12,215 nucleotides of DNA. Origin: Chloroflexota bacterium (GTDB lineage: Bacteria > Chloroflexota > Anaerolineae > Anaerolineales > UBA4823). Below, one piece after another: positions 1 through 6,288 of this stretch (position 1 is the stretch's first letter; every line of letters starts with the position of its first letter). The position numbers and the translations under genes were made by a program. The notes under the pieces were generated by a model. It was not told the DNA's origin. It worked only from the letters and a program-made list of their open reading frames with translations, and searched no databases. The DNA lies in assembly GCA_030636125.1 (NCBI GenBank), contig DAOVXM010000022.1, positions 1-12,215 on the forward strand, read 5' to 3'.

Positions 1-1
1 A

Positions 2-898
2 ACCAACTTTCATGTCGTACAAGAAAGTTTAGAGCCAGACACCATAAATCTACTGGATGGCGCATCGATTACGGCCGTCTTTCCCGAACATAGCGATGAA
101 CCCATACCAGTGAAGGTTGTCGGCGCCAACCCGTCGTTCGACATAGCATTAATAACCGGGCTAAATCCAACGGATTCGTTTCCTGATGTAAAAGGACTGA
201 CGATTGCAGATTCAGACGCGGTGCAGGTAGGACAAAAGGTGATTGCAATTGGGAATCCTTTCGGCCTCGAATTCACTGTGACAACTGGCATTGTTTCAGC
301 AATTGGGCGATTTGTCCCCTCGGTCGGCCAAATCACTATTCCTATGATTCAAACCGATGCAGCGATCAATCCAGGTAATTCCGGGGGGCCCTTATTGAAC
401 TCGCAGGGCGAACTTATGGGCATCAATACGTCCATCATAAATCCAGAAGGACGCTCCTCCGCCGGGTTAGGTTTTGCAATCCCTAGTAATCTCTTGATTG
501 AAGCCTTAGCTAATCTGGAACTCGGTGGGCTCAGCGACATTCGTGATACGCGTCCCACTCTTGGGGCAAACCTGCGGACGGTTAGCCTATTGCCCGAGGG
601 CATTCGAGATTTGCTCGAACTCCCGGATGAGGGTGTGGCCGTGATTGAGATATTACCAGGGAGCCCGGCCGACAAAGCTGGCCTACGTGGCAGCCAGCGA
701 ACGGTGAAATTGGGCTCAACCGATTTCCCTGCTGGGGGCGATGTGATTACGGCAGTCGATGGAGACCGGCTAACGAATGCTGAAGAGCTGAATTTGCTCA
801 TTACTTATGAGGGGGAAGCAGGAGATCAGCTTGAATTTACTCTGTTGCGTGATGGTCGGGAGATGAACGTGACTGTGACACTTGAGATCCTCGAATAG
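2..898 (+). CDS. HtrA/Deg-type serine protease with C-terminal PDZ domain (5' end cut off by window)
   Basis: This is an envelope-quality-control type protease of the trypsin-like HtrA/DegP/DegQ family. The open frame is already running at base 2, and 298 residues are visible. The catalytic triad is readable: His in TNFHVV (visible residue 4), Asp in the FDIALI segment (near residue 49), and Ser in GNSGGPL (near residue 126). The IGNPFGLEFTVTTGIVSA and QTDAAINPGNSGGP stretches are family hallmarks. From about residue 185 to the end a PDZ domain is visible (GVAVIEILPGSPADKAGL, then GGDVITAVDG). The N-terminus, which would show a signal peptide or membrane anchor, lies outside the window, so location is inferred only from the family. 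The first internal ATG (110) is not the start, because it would remove the catalytic His. The gene converges on the minus-strand genes and is probably unrelated to nitrate respiration. DegP, DegQ and DegS cannot be told apart here. Confidence 0.95.
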   Translation, partial: TNFHVVQESLEPDTINLLDGASITAVFPEHSDEPIPVKVVGANPSFDIALITGLNPTDSFPDVKGLTIADSDAVQVGQKVIAIGNPFGLEFTVTTGIVSAIGRFVPSVGQITIPMIQTDAAINPGNSGGPLLNSQGELMGINTSIINPEGRSSAGLGFAIPSNLLIEALANLELGGLSDIRDTRPTLGANLRTVSLLPEGIRDLLELPDEGVAVIEILPGSPADKAGLRGSQRTVKLGSTDFPAGGDVITAVDGDRLTNAEELNLLITYEGEAGDQLEFTLLRDGREMNVTVTLEILE

Positions 899-1192
899 GT
901 TCGGTTGACATTTCATCATAGCCAATTCAGGGTGCCGACAAAACTCAGAAAGCAGAGAAAGCACTGGGCGAGAAGGTGATTCCGTGTATGAACACGGCGA
1001 TGAGCAAGAGCGATCTGGGGTGGGGGTTCCGGATGGGCAGGCGTGGGGGCTGGCAGAGAGTGAGGGGATCAGAGGGGTTTGATCCGATGGAAGGGATGAG
1101 AGATGTTATTAATTCAAAATTTCGGACTTTTTACACAGTCTGGCGATTGGTTGGGCGGCCCATTAATAAACCCGCAAGGAAGTCAAACATTC
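899..1192. other. Convergent intergenic gap, G-rich, two small hairpins
   Basis: No convincing gene is present between the htrA-like gene and the hydrolase. There is a run of G-tracts at 1017-1049 and a purine-rich stretch to about 1100. Two perfect small stem-loops occur: CCGTGT/ACACGG at 982-987 and 992-997 with a 4-nt loop, and GGATCA/TGATCC at 1066-1071 and 1080-1085 with an 8-nt loop. Neither is followed by a T-tract, so neither is a canonical terminator, although a transcription end is expected here because the flanking genes converge. Confidence 0.6.
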
Positions 1193-1999
1193 TCAACCCT
1201 CAAGAAAACGCTTGACATGAGGAACAACGGTGTCGCTTTTTGCCCAAATATCAAAATGATGGTAACCAGGCAAAGCGATTAATTCAGCCACCGGCATTTC
1301 TTCGGAGCAGGTCTTCATCCCCAGGTAATTGTTTTCGGCATCACCTACATAAAGAAAGCAAGGATATGGAAATTTCGCCAGCAATGACTCAACTTCATCC
1401 CGCCATCGATAAGGAGTCTCCCATTGCGCAATCAGGGCGCGAAAATCATTGTCGGGCAAGCGAATTCTCATACCATCGGGAACAGACATGTTGCTTTCCC
1501 AAAAATGAAGCCATGCATCTCCCCCTTGTTCCAATGCCATGAGGATGGGGTCATCACCTTCAGGCAATCCCTGCAATGGCTTATGACTGAGAGGGGTCCT
1601 ATCCCCAATATCCCTACTGTCCGAGTAAGGGTTCAGCCCGCCGATGATGATCGATGCAAATCTGTCAAGGGCATATTTAGCCGAACAAAAACCAACGGAC
1701 CCGCCCATTGAGAAGCCCCAATAATGCGCTTTGGACACACCAAGGTCGTCAAGCACAGCCAGGTAATCTTTAACACGCACTTCGGGCGAATAGTCATTCG
1801 GGTCATAGGGCTTGTCGCTTTTACCGTGACCGCGAGCATCCACTAAGATTAGCCGGTAATGCTGATGTAATTGAGCAATATAACCAAGTTCCCGCCAATC
1901 TTCGCCTGTTGAACTAAAACCATGTGCCAGGATCAAATCAGGGCCAGAGCCTTCGACTTCATAATAGATTTTGACACCTTCATTATTTGCAAAAGGCAT
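1193..1999 (-). CDS. Alpha/beta-fold hydrolase
   Basis: A 268-residue protein with a complete alpha/beta-hydrolase signature. HGFSSTG (residues 26-32) forms the oxyanion-hole region. VDARGHGKSD (53-62) is the usual strand and loop. GFSMGG (95-100) is the nucleophile elbow with Ser97. An acid near Asp220 (VGDAEN) and His248 (in GYHHFD) complete the likely triad. Length and layout match the soluble single-domain esterase/peroxidase-like branch. There is no signal peptide, so it is probably cytoplasmic. Substrate cannot be deduced; esterase, lactonase, C-C hydrolase and non-heme haloperoxidase-like activities are all possible. The ATG at 1999 has an AGGAGA Shine-Dalgarno motif about 7 bases upstream. 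It is the last of the minus-strand genes, 158 bp after the membrane protein gene, and no functional link to the nar genes is visible. Confidence 0.92.
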   Translation of the reverse strand: MPFANNEGVKIYYEVEGSGPDLILAHGFSSTGEDWRELGYIAQLHQHYRLILVDARGHGKSDKPYDPNDYSPEVRVKDYLAVLDDLGVSKAHYWGFSMGGSVGFCSAKYALDRFASIIIGGLNPYSDSRDIGDRTPLSHKPLQGLPEGDDPILMALEQGGDAWLHFWESNMSVPDGMRIRLPDNDFRALIAQWETPYRWRDEVESLLAKFPYPCFLYVGDAENNYLGMKTCSEEMPVAELIALPGYHHFDIWAKSDTVVPHVKRFLEG

Positions 2000-2157
2000 T
2001 TCTCATCTCCTCTATTAAACCTCCAAACCTGTCGGGGTGCCCAATCGAGGTTGATAAAAAGCCACAATTAGGCGTCATGTGCAAAGATATGATAGCCCGT
2101 GCTATTGGAATTGACGATCGCTACCCTCGCTGCGTTCAGACCTAATAAAGTGTTTGG
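2000..2157. other. Intergenic spacer with a small stem-loop
   Basis: A gap of 158 bp between the membrane-protein gene and the hydrolase gene. It holds the hydrolase Shine-Dalgarno motif and a short stem ATAGC/GCTAT (2092-2096 and 2101-2105, loop CCGT) about 50 bp after the membrane-protein stop. I see no T-tract and no clear promoter. Confidence 0.4.
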
Positions 2158-2676
2158 CTAGAATGGTATGTATCGCGCTATCGACATACCCAGCAGTGCT
2201 ATTACCAAGAATACCAGCGAAACTTGTCCTACTCTGCCTAATCGGGCTACTAGAGCATGCATCTGGGTCTCTTGCTCTGGGGTGGGTGGGCTGCCCTGTG
2301 CTTGAATTTCCTGTCCAATGGTCTGCATCTGATTGAAGATTCCGCGTATCACCACAACTGCAAATATCCAAGCGATCACGCCGGCAATGCTGCCAATGGT
2401 CAGGACAGCGCCGTATCCAGAAAGAAAGACAGATAATCGAAATCCTAAAAGAATCCAGTACATGATCAACCCGGACAGCATCGTGAGGGTAGCGGTGGCA
2501 TAAACTGTCGACAACAGACGGGTCTTTCGAGTGAGGTATTGCATTGTCTTCTGTCCTTCTGGCCCAGTTGCCTTCACGGTCGGTTGAAGAAAGCCAATAT
2601 TAAAGAAAGCAAATCCAACCCAAAACACGCCGCTAAAGATATGGATAACACGAAGAACCGAAATAAGAATACTCAT
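2158..2676 (-). CDS. Four-helix integral membrane protein, DUF2269/CopD-like
   Basis: A 172-residue, strongly hydrophobic protein with four likely membrane helices, roughly residues 5-30, 50-75, 83-112 and 147-170. Between helices 3 and 4 is a hydrophilic loop (about 113-146) rich in Gln, Glu and Pro. The start RVIHIFSGVFWVGF (residues 9-22), with His12 followed seven residues later by Trp19, resembles the first helix of the small DUF2269/CopD-like membrane proteins, in which conserved helix histidines have been suggested to bind heme or metal. This is a pattern match only. The ATG at 2676 is preceded by AGGAGA. It has its own 279-bp upstream gap, so it is probably transcribed independently of the YdhR-like gene. 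Function unknown. Confidence 0.85.
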   Translation of the reverse strand: MSILISVLRVIHIFSGVFWVGFAFFNIGFLQPTVKATGPEGQKTMQYLTRKTRLLSTVYATATLTMLSGLIMYWILLGFRLSVFLSGYGAVLTIGSIAGVIAWIFAVVVIRGIFNQMQTIGQEIQAQGSPPTPEQETQMHALVARLGRVGQVSLVFLVIALLGMSIARYIPF

Positions 2677-2955
2677 AACATATCTCCTGATTATGAGATG
2701 GATAAGCTACCCATCGAGGAATTTATCAGTGGCAACCATCTTGCACTTTATCTGATACGCGGGCTAAGGGTTGATAAGCAAAAGACTTAATGCTTGTTCT
2801 CCCTTTTGAACCATAATACCGACTAAAAGAAGGGTTCGTTGCCACAAGTGATTAATCGAGCTGCTATAACGACCGGTCATGGAACCCAGGAATATCACCT
2901 AGGTTGCCGCCGCGCCTAATTTAATCGGGCGCAGCGGCAACCATTAGTAATGAAG
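2677..2955. other. 279-bp intergenic gap with a strong hairpin next to the YdhR-like gene
   Basis: No gene is supported here. The left end holds the Shine-Dalgarno motif of the membrane-protein gene. An 8-bp inverted repeat GTGGCAAC/GTTGCCAC sits at 2729-2736 and 2838-2845, arms about 100 bp apart. The main feature is the hairpin at 2902-2942, listed separately. The membrane-protein promoter must lie here if that gene is independent, but I could not find a convincing -35/-10 pair. Confidence 0.5.
2902..2942 (-). terminator. Strong hairpin just after the YdhR-like gene, probable transcript end
   Basis: The arms GGTTGCCGC (2902-2910) and GCGGCAACC (2934-2942) pair perfectly. After a single mismatch (2911/2933), GCGCC (2912-2916) pairs with GGCGC (2928-2932), giving 14 pairs around an 11-nt loop. 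It begins 13 bases after the stop codon of the minus-strand YdhR-like gene. There is no T-tract on either side, so it may be a terminator without a U-tract or a 3'-end stabiliser rather than a classical intrinsic terminator. Confidence 0.55.
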
Positions 2956-3282
2956 CTAAGCCGCAGTCACCTGCTTTACAGGACCGCGCGTGACGGCAGT
3001 TTGTTCCTCCATGACATCAAATGTCTTCACGCTAAAATCGCTGAGGGCGGGGTGGTTGACGATCCCAGCGGCGATATCGCCGTTCAGGTAGGAATTTAGC
3101 GAATCACCATCCTCGAAGTGGAGGATACCACCAGCTTCGCTCTGCTCCTCATTGATGATCCAAACCTTCCAACGCAGTCCCGGTACTGCGGCAATGGAAT
3201 CCGCCAGGGACGTGGCTGCTTGGGTGTATTCCTCACCAGTGACATTAAACTTAAAATTGACCTGTAAGATTTTTGTTGACAT
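2956..3282 (-). CDS. YdhR-family small monooxygenase-like protein (dimeric alpha+beta barrel)
   Basis: A 108-residue soluble protein. The central part, VPGLRWKVWIINEE (about residues 34-47) followed by EAGGILHFEDGDSLNSYL (about 50-67), matches the pattern of the YdhR family of putative monooxygenases, small proteins with the ABM-like dimeric fold. In that family the PGL-W-K-W segment and the AGG-hydrophobic-F-D/E segment form neighbouring strands of the barrel. No cofactor site can be assigned, and the natural substrate of such proteins is unknown. The ATG at 3282 has an excellent GAGGAGG motif upstream. It lies 62 bp after the FmdE-like gene in the same direction, so co-transcription is plausible. 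A strong hairpin follows the stop. The last 15 or so residues are polar and probably flexible. Confidence 0.82.
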   Translation of the reverse strand: MSTKILQVNFKFNVTGEEYTQAATSLADSIAAVPGLRWKVWIINEEQSEAGGILHFEDGDSLNSYLNGDIAAGIVNHPALSDFSVKTFDVMEEQTAVTRGPVKQVTAA

Positions 3283-3344
3283 GCTGTGCCTCCTCTGGCT
3301 ATAAACTACTTTTATTGAACAAACTTATTAAACATTTGCACTAT

Positions 3345-4001
3345 TTACATGTCCATCACCTCCTTTAGCGTGGGGCGTAACTGATTTGTACGCAGCCCCT
3401 CATAAATAGATTTTATTGGCATTACCTTCAACACCTGGTAGTAAGCGTCGCTGGAGCAAGGACGGCAAAACACCATACCATTTAGCCTCACTTCGCGTTC
3501 GTTGATAATCTCTTCGCCACATAAGACGCAGTTTGTGCGTACGCCAGGGCGACTGACGATTCTTTCGAGCCCCTTCGCCACAGCTACTGCTTGCACATTA
3601 AACAACTCGTCCGCGGGCATCAACTGATAACCGTGCAACTGGGCAAAGTAACGCCGTTCCTGATCAGGCGCATAATACAGGGCTCGCCGGCGCACGTCCG
3701 GCTTTGGCGCTAGGCGTACTGCATGAGCAGTTTCTAGATCGATGAAAGTCGCTGCAACTTTGCCGTAATCCTCTACGCGCAGGGTGCGGTGACCGATGCT
3801 ACAGTCCGTTGCGGCTTCAATCCCATCTGCAAAACAACCATCCGTCTCCAGAATAACCAACAATCGTTTGTCTGGATTGGGTGAACTGATCCCTAGGAGA
3901 GATGATCCAGCGAGTCCCATGCGCACGCCCAGCACCTGGCGAGGACACAAATGACGGTGTAACGCTGCGGTTTGGCTCAAGAGTTCTTCAATTGGTTTCA
4001 T
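3345..4001 (-). CDS. FmdE-family protein with C-terminal zinc ribbon
   Basis: A 218-residue protein whose N-terminal domain matches the FmdE family, named for a subunit associated with molybdenum formylmethanofuran dehydrogenase. Diagnostic stretches are LHRHLCPRQVLGVRMG (residues 14-29, with His17 and Cys19), ETDGCFADGIEAAT (52-65, Cys56), then Cys67, and HRTLRVEDYGKVAATFID (71-88). The conserved His and Cys residues suggest a metal site. A C-terminal zinc ribbon is formed by Cys158/Cys161 (CVLCGEE) and Cys179/Cys182 (CRPC). Many bacteria lacking the formylmethanofuran pathway encode such stand-alone proteins, often near molybdoenzymes, and their role is unsettled. The ATG at 4001 has AGGTGG upstream. 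It sits 109 bp after the hemerythrin gene and 62 bp before the YdhR-like gene. A role in molybdenum enzyme maturation or metal handling for the nearby nitrate reductase is inference only. Confidence 0.9.
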   Translation of the reverse strand: MKPIEELLSQTAALHRHLCPRQVLGVRMGLAGSSLLGISSPNPDKRLLVILETDGCFADGIEAATDCSIGHRTLRVEDYGKVAATFIDLETAHAVRLAPKPDVRRRALYYAPDQERRYFAQLHGYQLMPADELFNVQAVAVAKGLERIVSRPGVRTNCVLCGEEIINEREVRLNGMVFCRPCSSDAYYQVLKVMPIKSIYEGLRTNQLRPTLKEVMDM

Positions 4002-4031
4002 ATTCCACCTAAATTTAGCTACCTGACACTT

Positions 4032-4058
4032 TTTATAAGATCGTTAGTAACTAGTCAA
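4032..4058 (-). promoter_or_regulatory. Possible sigma70-type promoter of the FmdE-like gene
   Basis: Reading the minus strand, TTGACT (4058-4053) is followed after 15 bases by TATAAA (4037-4032), about 30 bp upstream of the FmdE-like start codon. The hexamers are good, but the spacing is two bases shorter than ideal. If real, the FmdE-like and YdhR-like genes form a transcription unit separate from the hemerythrin gene. Confidence 0.35.
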
Positions 4059-4087
4059 CCAAGGGCAGGGAGAGCCAGAAAAATGGT

Positions 4088-4112
4088 GAGCGTCTTTTTT
4101 AGAAAGACTCTT
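4088..4112 (-). terminator. Weak terminator-like hairpin after the hemerythrin gene
   Basis: GTCTTT (4092-4097) pairs with AAAGAC (4103-4108) around a 5-nt loop, with two further pairs beyond a mismatch, overlapping the hemerythrin stop codon. On the minus strand an ATTTTT run follows several bases later. The stem is AT-rich and the T-run is not adjacent, so termination would be partial at best. Confidence 0.3.
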
Positions 4113-4557
4113 AAACCAGGATGATGGTGCGGCGCGCGTACGCCCATTGAGCTCCCAGGTCAATTAGTGTTTCAGCGGAGAGCATTTGAGTTGCTATGGG
4201 ATAGAGCATTCGTTCTTCTTTAGCAAAGTGTTCCCGGGCGATGGCGACGATTTGCAGCAGCAACTCTCGAGCCTGGTCTACATCCTGTGTGGCGGGGAGA
4301 TGTTCTAAGGACTTTTCGATCTCGTCGTGATCCATGCGCATAACAGCCAAAGGTCCCGTCGAGCCGATAAGCGGTTCCAAGGTTGTGAAAAGAAGCTCCT
4401 CCTCCAAGCGTGCATGGCTGGCCAGCGCGGCCGCCAACATAGCTCCCAAGGACTTTACCAGAGGATGGTCAGTAACTGATGGCGCAAATTGTTCCAGGTA
4501 ATCGAATTGGGTATAGAACACAGCGTGTTCGCCCAGTAGTGCATCGGTAATCTTCAC
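4111..4557 (-). CDS. Hemerythrin HHE-domain protein
   Basis: A 148-residue all-helical protein with the di-iron ligand pattern of the hemerythrin HHE family: His11 (GEH), His48 and Glu52 (SHARLEE), His77 (MDHDE), and His110 and Glu114 (REHFAKEE). Such domains bind O2 or NO at a non-heme di-iron site, and relatives act in O2/NO sensing or in repair of iron-sulfur clusters after nitrosative stress. There is no signal peptide or membrane segment, so it is cytoplasmic. It lacks the extra N-terminal domain of the RIC/YtfE/ScdA repair proteins, so it is a stand-alone domain. The start is GTG at 4557, 4 bases after AGGAGG. An in-frame stop at 4570-4572 leaves no upstream alternative. It follows the transporter gene after 214 bp. 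A link to NO made as a by-product of nitrate/nitrite metabolism is inferred from position. Confidence 0.9.
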   Translation of the reverse strand: MKITDALLGEHAVFYTQFDYLEQFAPSVTDHPLVKSLGAMLAAALASHARLEEELLFTTLEPLIGSTGPLAVMRMDHDEIEKSLEHLPATQDVDQARELLLQIVAIAREHFAKEERMLYPIATQMLSAETLIDLGAQWAYARRTIILV

Positions 4558-4771
4558 AAAGCCTCCTGATTATGCCTTCTTACGCAACCATAATGTCACA
4601 AAAATAGATGGCTTATACGCGACCAGTAGAGTGCTAGTGTTGTGTCAAACATCATTGTTTAGTAAGAATAGTATATAAACGGAACACTTTAAGTATTGTG
4701 CCACTATTACCAAACTATAGTGTCATTTTCGCTGCGCAACACTAGTAAAGTCTGAAGGTCAGACATCTCGT
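4558..4771. other. AT-rich 214-bp gap between the NarK-like and hemerythrin genes
   Basis: No gene is supported. Near its right end is the hairpin after the NarK-like stop (listed separately). A 9-bp perfect inverted repeat, CTAGTGTTG (4634-4642) and CAACACTAG (4737-4745), brackets an AT-rich core of about 94 bp. A minus-strand TTGACA lies at 4648-4643 and a TATAAG nearer the hemerythrin start, but they are 25 bases apart and do not form a standard promoter. I found no clear FNR-type palindrome. The region probably holds the hemerythrin promoter. Confidence 0.5.
4750..4764 (-). terminator. Hairpin after the NarK-like gene, possible terminator
   Basis: GTCTGA (4750-4755) and TCAGAC (4759-4764) form a perfect 6-bp stem with a 3-nt loop, seven bases beyond the minus-strand stop codon of the transporter. 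Only TTTACTAG follows on the minus strand, so the U-tract is short and termination is likely inefficient. Confidence 0.4.
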
Positions 4772-6079
4772 TCAGACCCCTTCTGCGGAGACCATGGTCT
4801 CTTCTGATTTGGGAACTCCAGAACGCTTGAGACCATAAGCCAGCGCTAGCGAAATCAACGCCAAGGCAATGAACACAACAAATCCGGTGGCGTAGCCACC
4901 CTCACCCTGGATGCGAACGAAGGTCCCCAGAATGGGCGGGATAGCGAAGCCCCCAAAAGCACCCAAACCACCAATCCAGCCTGCCGCGCCGCCAACAGCC
5001 TGGGGAACATACTGCGGCATCAACTTGAAGACGGCGGCATTGGCGACCCCCATACCAAGTGCCATCAAAACGACGCCCAGGATACTCATGCCATATACAC
5101 CAGACATGGTCATGATAACCGCACCCACCAAGGTGGTCATCAGGGACAGGATGGCGGCCCTCTCACCGCCGATCTTGTCGGAGAGAGATCCCCCAGGCAC
5201 ACGAATAATAGAAGCGGTCAAGGAGTAGAGCGCGGTCAAAATGCCTGCCGTGACCGCGCTGGTGCCGTAGAATGATCTCCAATAGGTCGGCAGCCAGGCC
5301 GTCATGGCGATAAAGCCACCAAAGGTAGTGAAATAAATCGCCACCAGGAACCAGGTCTTCCAAATACGGGCGGCGATTATGAGGCTTTCCCGGGCATTCC
5401 CTCTCGGGAAAATTTCCTGCCCGAGATCGGTGGCCTGTTGATGAGCTTCTTCCGATGAAGCTCCCTGGTCACGCAGTTGAAAATAATAGGCGTTCAGGCC
5501 GGTGAGATGGTATAGGGCTACCCCGATAACCAGAAATAACAACCAGGCCAGGTATGCCCCGGCTAAGCCCCAGCCACCCAGGACCAGCGGTAGCAGAAAT
5601 GAGAACAAGCCCGGCGCCAGGTTACCGATGCCAGCATAAGCGTCCAGAGCCGAACCCTGGCGGCTTTGCGGGAACCAATAAGATACCTGGCCAATGCCCA
5701 CCGAGAAAGTGGCAATACCGCAGCCTGAGAGCACACCCAAGAGCAACAACAGGGGATAGAGGGATGTTGTCATTTTTTCAGGGAACAAGAAATACACCAC
5801 CCCTAACAAGCCTAACATCCCCAAGACGGATGACCACAGTAAGATCAGGAAAGGTTTGCGACCACCGGTTGTATCCACCCAGGCGCCAAAGGGGATACGC
5901 AGTAACGAGCCTGATAAGGAAGGCGCTGCAACGAGTAAGCCTACCATGACCGGTGTCAGATGCATGACTTCTTTGAACCGGCTTGCCGTTGGGCCGAACA
6001 ACGAGACAGCGGCAAACCCGGCAAAGAAGCCAAGGGTTGCACCAAATAATCCTTGTTGGGGATTTCCTTTAACGTTCAT
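4772..6079 (-). CDS. narK: NarK/NasA-family nitrate/nitrite transporter (MFS)
   Basis: A 435-residue major facilitator protein with about 12 membrane helices and no soluble extra domain. The two arginines that bind nitrate in characterised NarK proteins are present in the expected helices: Arg61 in RIPFG and Arg293 in RVPGG. MFS motif A appears as GGRKPF (72-77). Nitrate-signature glycine-rich stretches are at residues 341-350 (LGMGVANAAV) and 362-381 (with VGGAAGWIGGLGAFGG). TFGGFIAMTAWLPTYW (252-267) is also typical. It would import nitrate, by proton symport or nitrite exchange, for a cytoplasm-facing nitrate reductase; which mode cannot be decided from sequence. A hydrophilic loop lies near 200-235. 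The ATG at 6079 has GGAG 10 bases upstream. It lies 327 bp downstream of narI and probably has its own promoter or a processed leader. The symbol is given at family level. Confidence 0.93.
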   Translation of the reverse strand: MNVKGNPQQGLFGATLGFFAGFAAVSLFGPTASRFKEVMHLTPVMVGLLVAAPSLSGSLLRIPFGAWVDTTGGRKPFLILLWSSVLGMLGLLGVVYFLFPEKMTTSLYPLLLLLGVLSGCGIATFSVGIGQVSYWFPQSRQGSALDAYAGIGNLAPGLFSFLLPLVLGGWGLAGAYLAWLLFLVIGVALYHLTGLNAYYFQLRDQGASSEEAHQQATDLGQEIFPRGNARESLIIAARIWKTWFLVAIYFTTFGGFIAMTAWLPTYWRSFYGTSAVTAGILTALYSLTASIIRVPGGSLSDKIGGERAAILSLMTTLVGAVIMTMSGVYGMSILGVVLMALGMGVANAAVFKLMPQYVPQAVGGAAGWIGGLGAFGGFAIPPILGTFVRIQGEGGYATGFVVFIALALISLALAYGLKRSGVPKSEETMVSAEGV

Positions 6080-6169
6080 TTTTTATCCACTCCAATTGTG
6101 TCTTGTTTATTTTTGAAGGTAGTATCGCACTTGGATTGATTTTGGCTAATATTCACCGCTAAGTTCACT

Positions 6170-6226
6170 AAGTAATTTGCGGAATGAATTTTGAAATAAA
6201 TCTGGTGTCAAAACCGCAAATTACTT
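6170..6226. repeat. Inverted repeat A, 13-bp perfect arms
   Basis: AAGTAATTTGCGG (6170-6182) and CCGCAAATTACTT (6214-6226) are exact reverse complements separated by 31 bases. The right arm ends three bases before inverted repeat B begins. As RNA from either strand this could form a 13-bp stem about 90-140 bases upstream of the transporter start. Confidence 0.8.
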
Positions 6227-6229
6227 TTA

Positions 6230-6279
6230 GCAAATGCCGGATTGGCGTTTTTATATTCAAGTTACTTTCCGGCATTTGC
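6230..6279. repeat. Inverted repeat B, 12-bp perfect arms
   Basis: GCAAATGCCGGA (6230-6241) and TCCGGCATTTGC (6268-6279) are exact reverse complements with a 26-base loop. It shares the hexamer GCAAAT/ATTTGC with repeat A, so that hexamer occurs four times between 6175 and 6279 in the order ATTTGC, GCAAAT, GCAAAT, ATTTGC. Confidence 0.8.
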
Positions 6280-6288
6280 ATAAGACCG

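Noticed and set aside
904..909. TTGACA on the + strand after the protease gene as a promoter
   Set aside because: No -10 element at 16-18 bases and no credible + strand gene follows.
976..1215. Open frame of 79 codons on the + strand starting at GTG 976
   Set aside because: Low-complexity Gly/Arg-rich product from a G-rich stretch, no ribosome site, no recognisable family, and it runs into the 3' end of the minus-strand hydrolase.
2102..2371. Open frame of 89 codons on the minus strand
   Set aside because: It overlaps the membrane-protein gene in another frame, and its product has no recognisable domain.
4608..4648. Standard promoter for the hemerythrin gene from TTGACA (4648-4643) and TATAAG
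   Set aside because: The two hexamers are 25 bases apart, far beyond the usual 16-18, and no -10 lies at the right distance from TTGACA.
4600..4720. FNR/DNR-type operator upstream of the hemerythrin gene
   Set aside because: The nearest match (GTCAAACATCATTG) does not have the TTGAT-N4-ATCAA symmetry on either strand.
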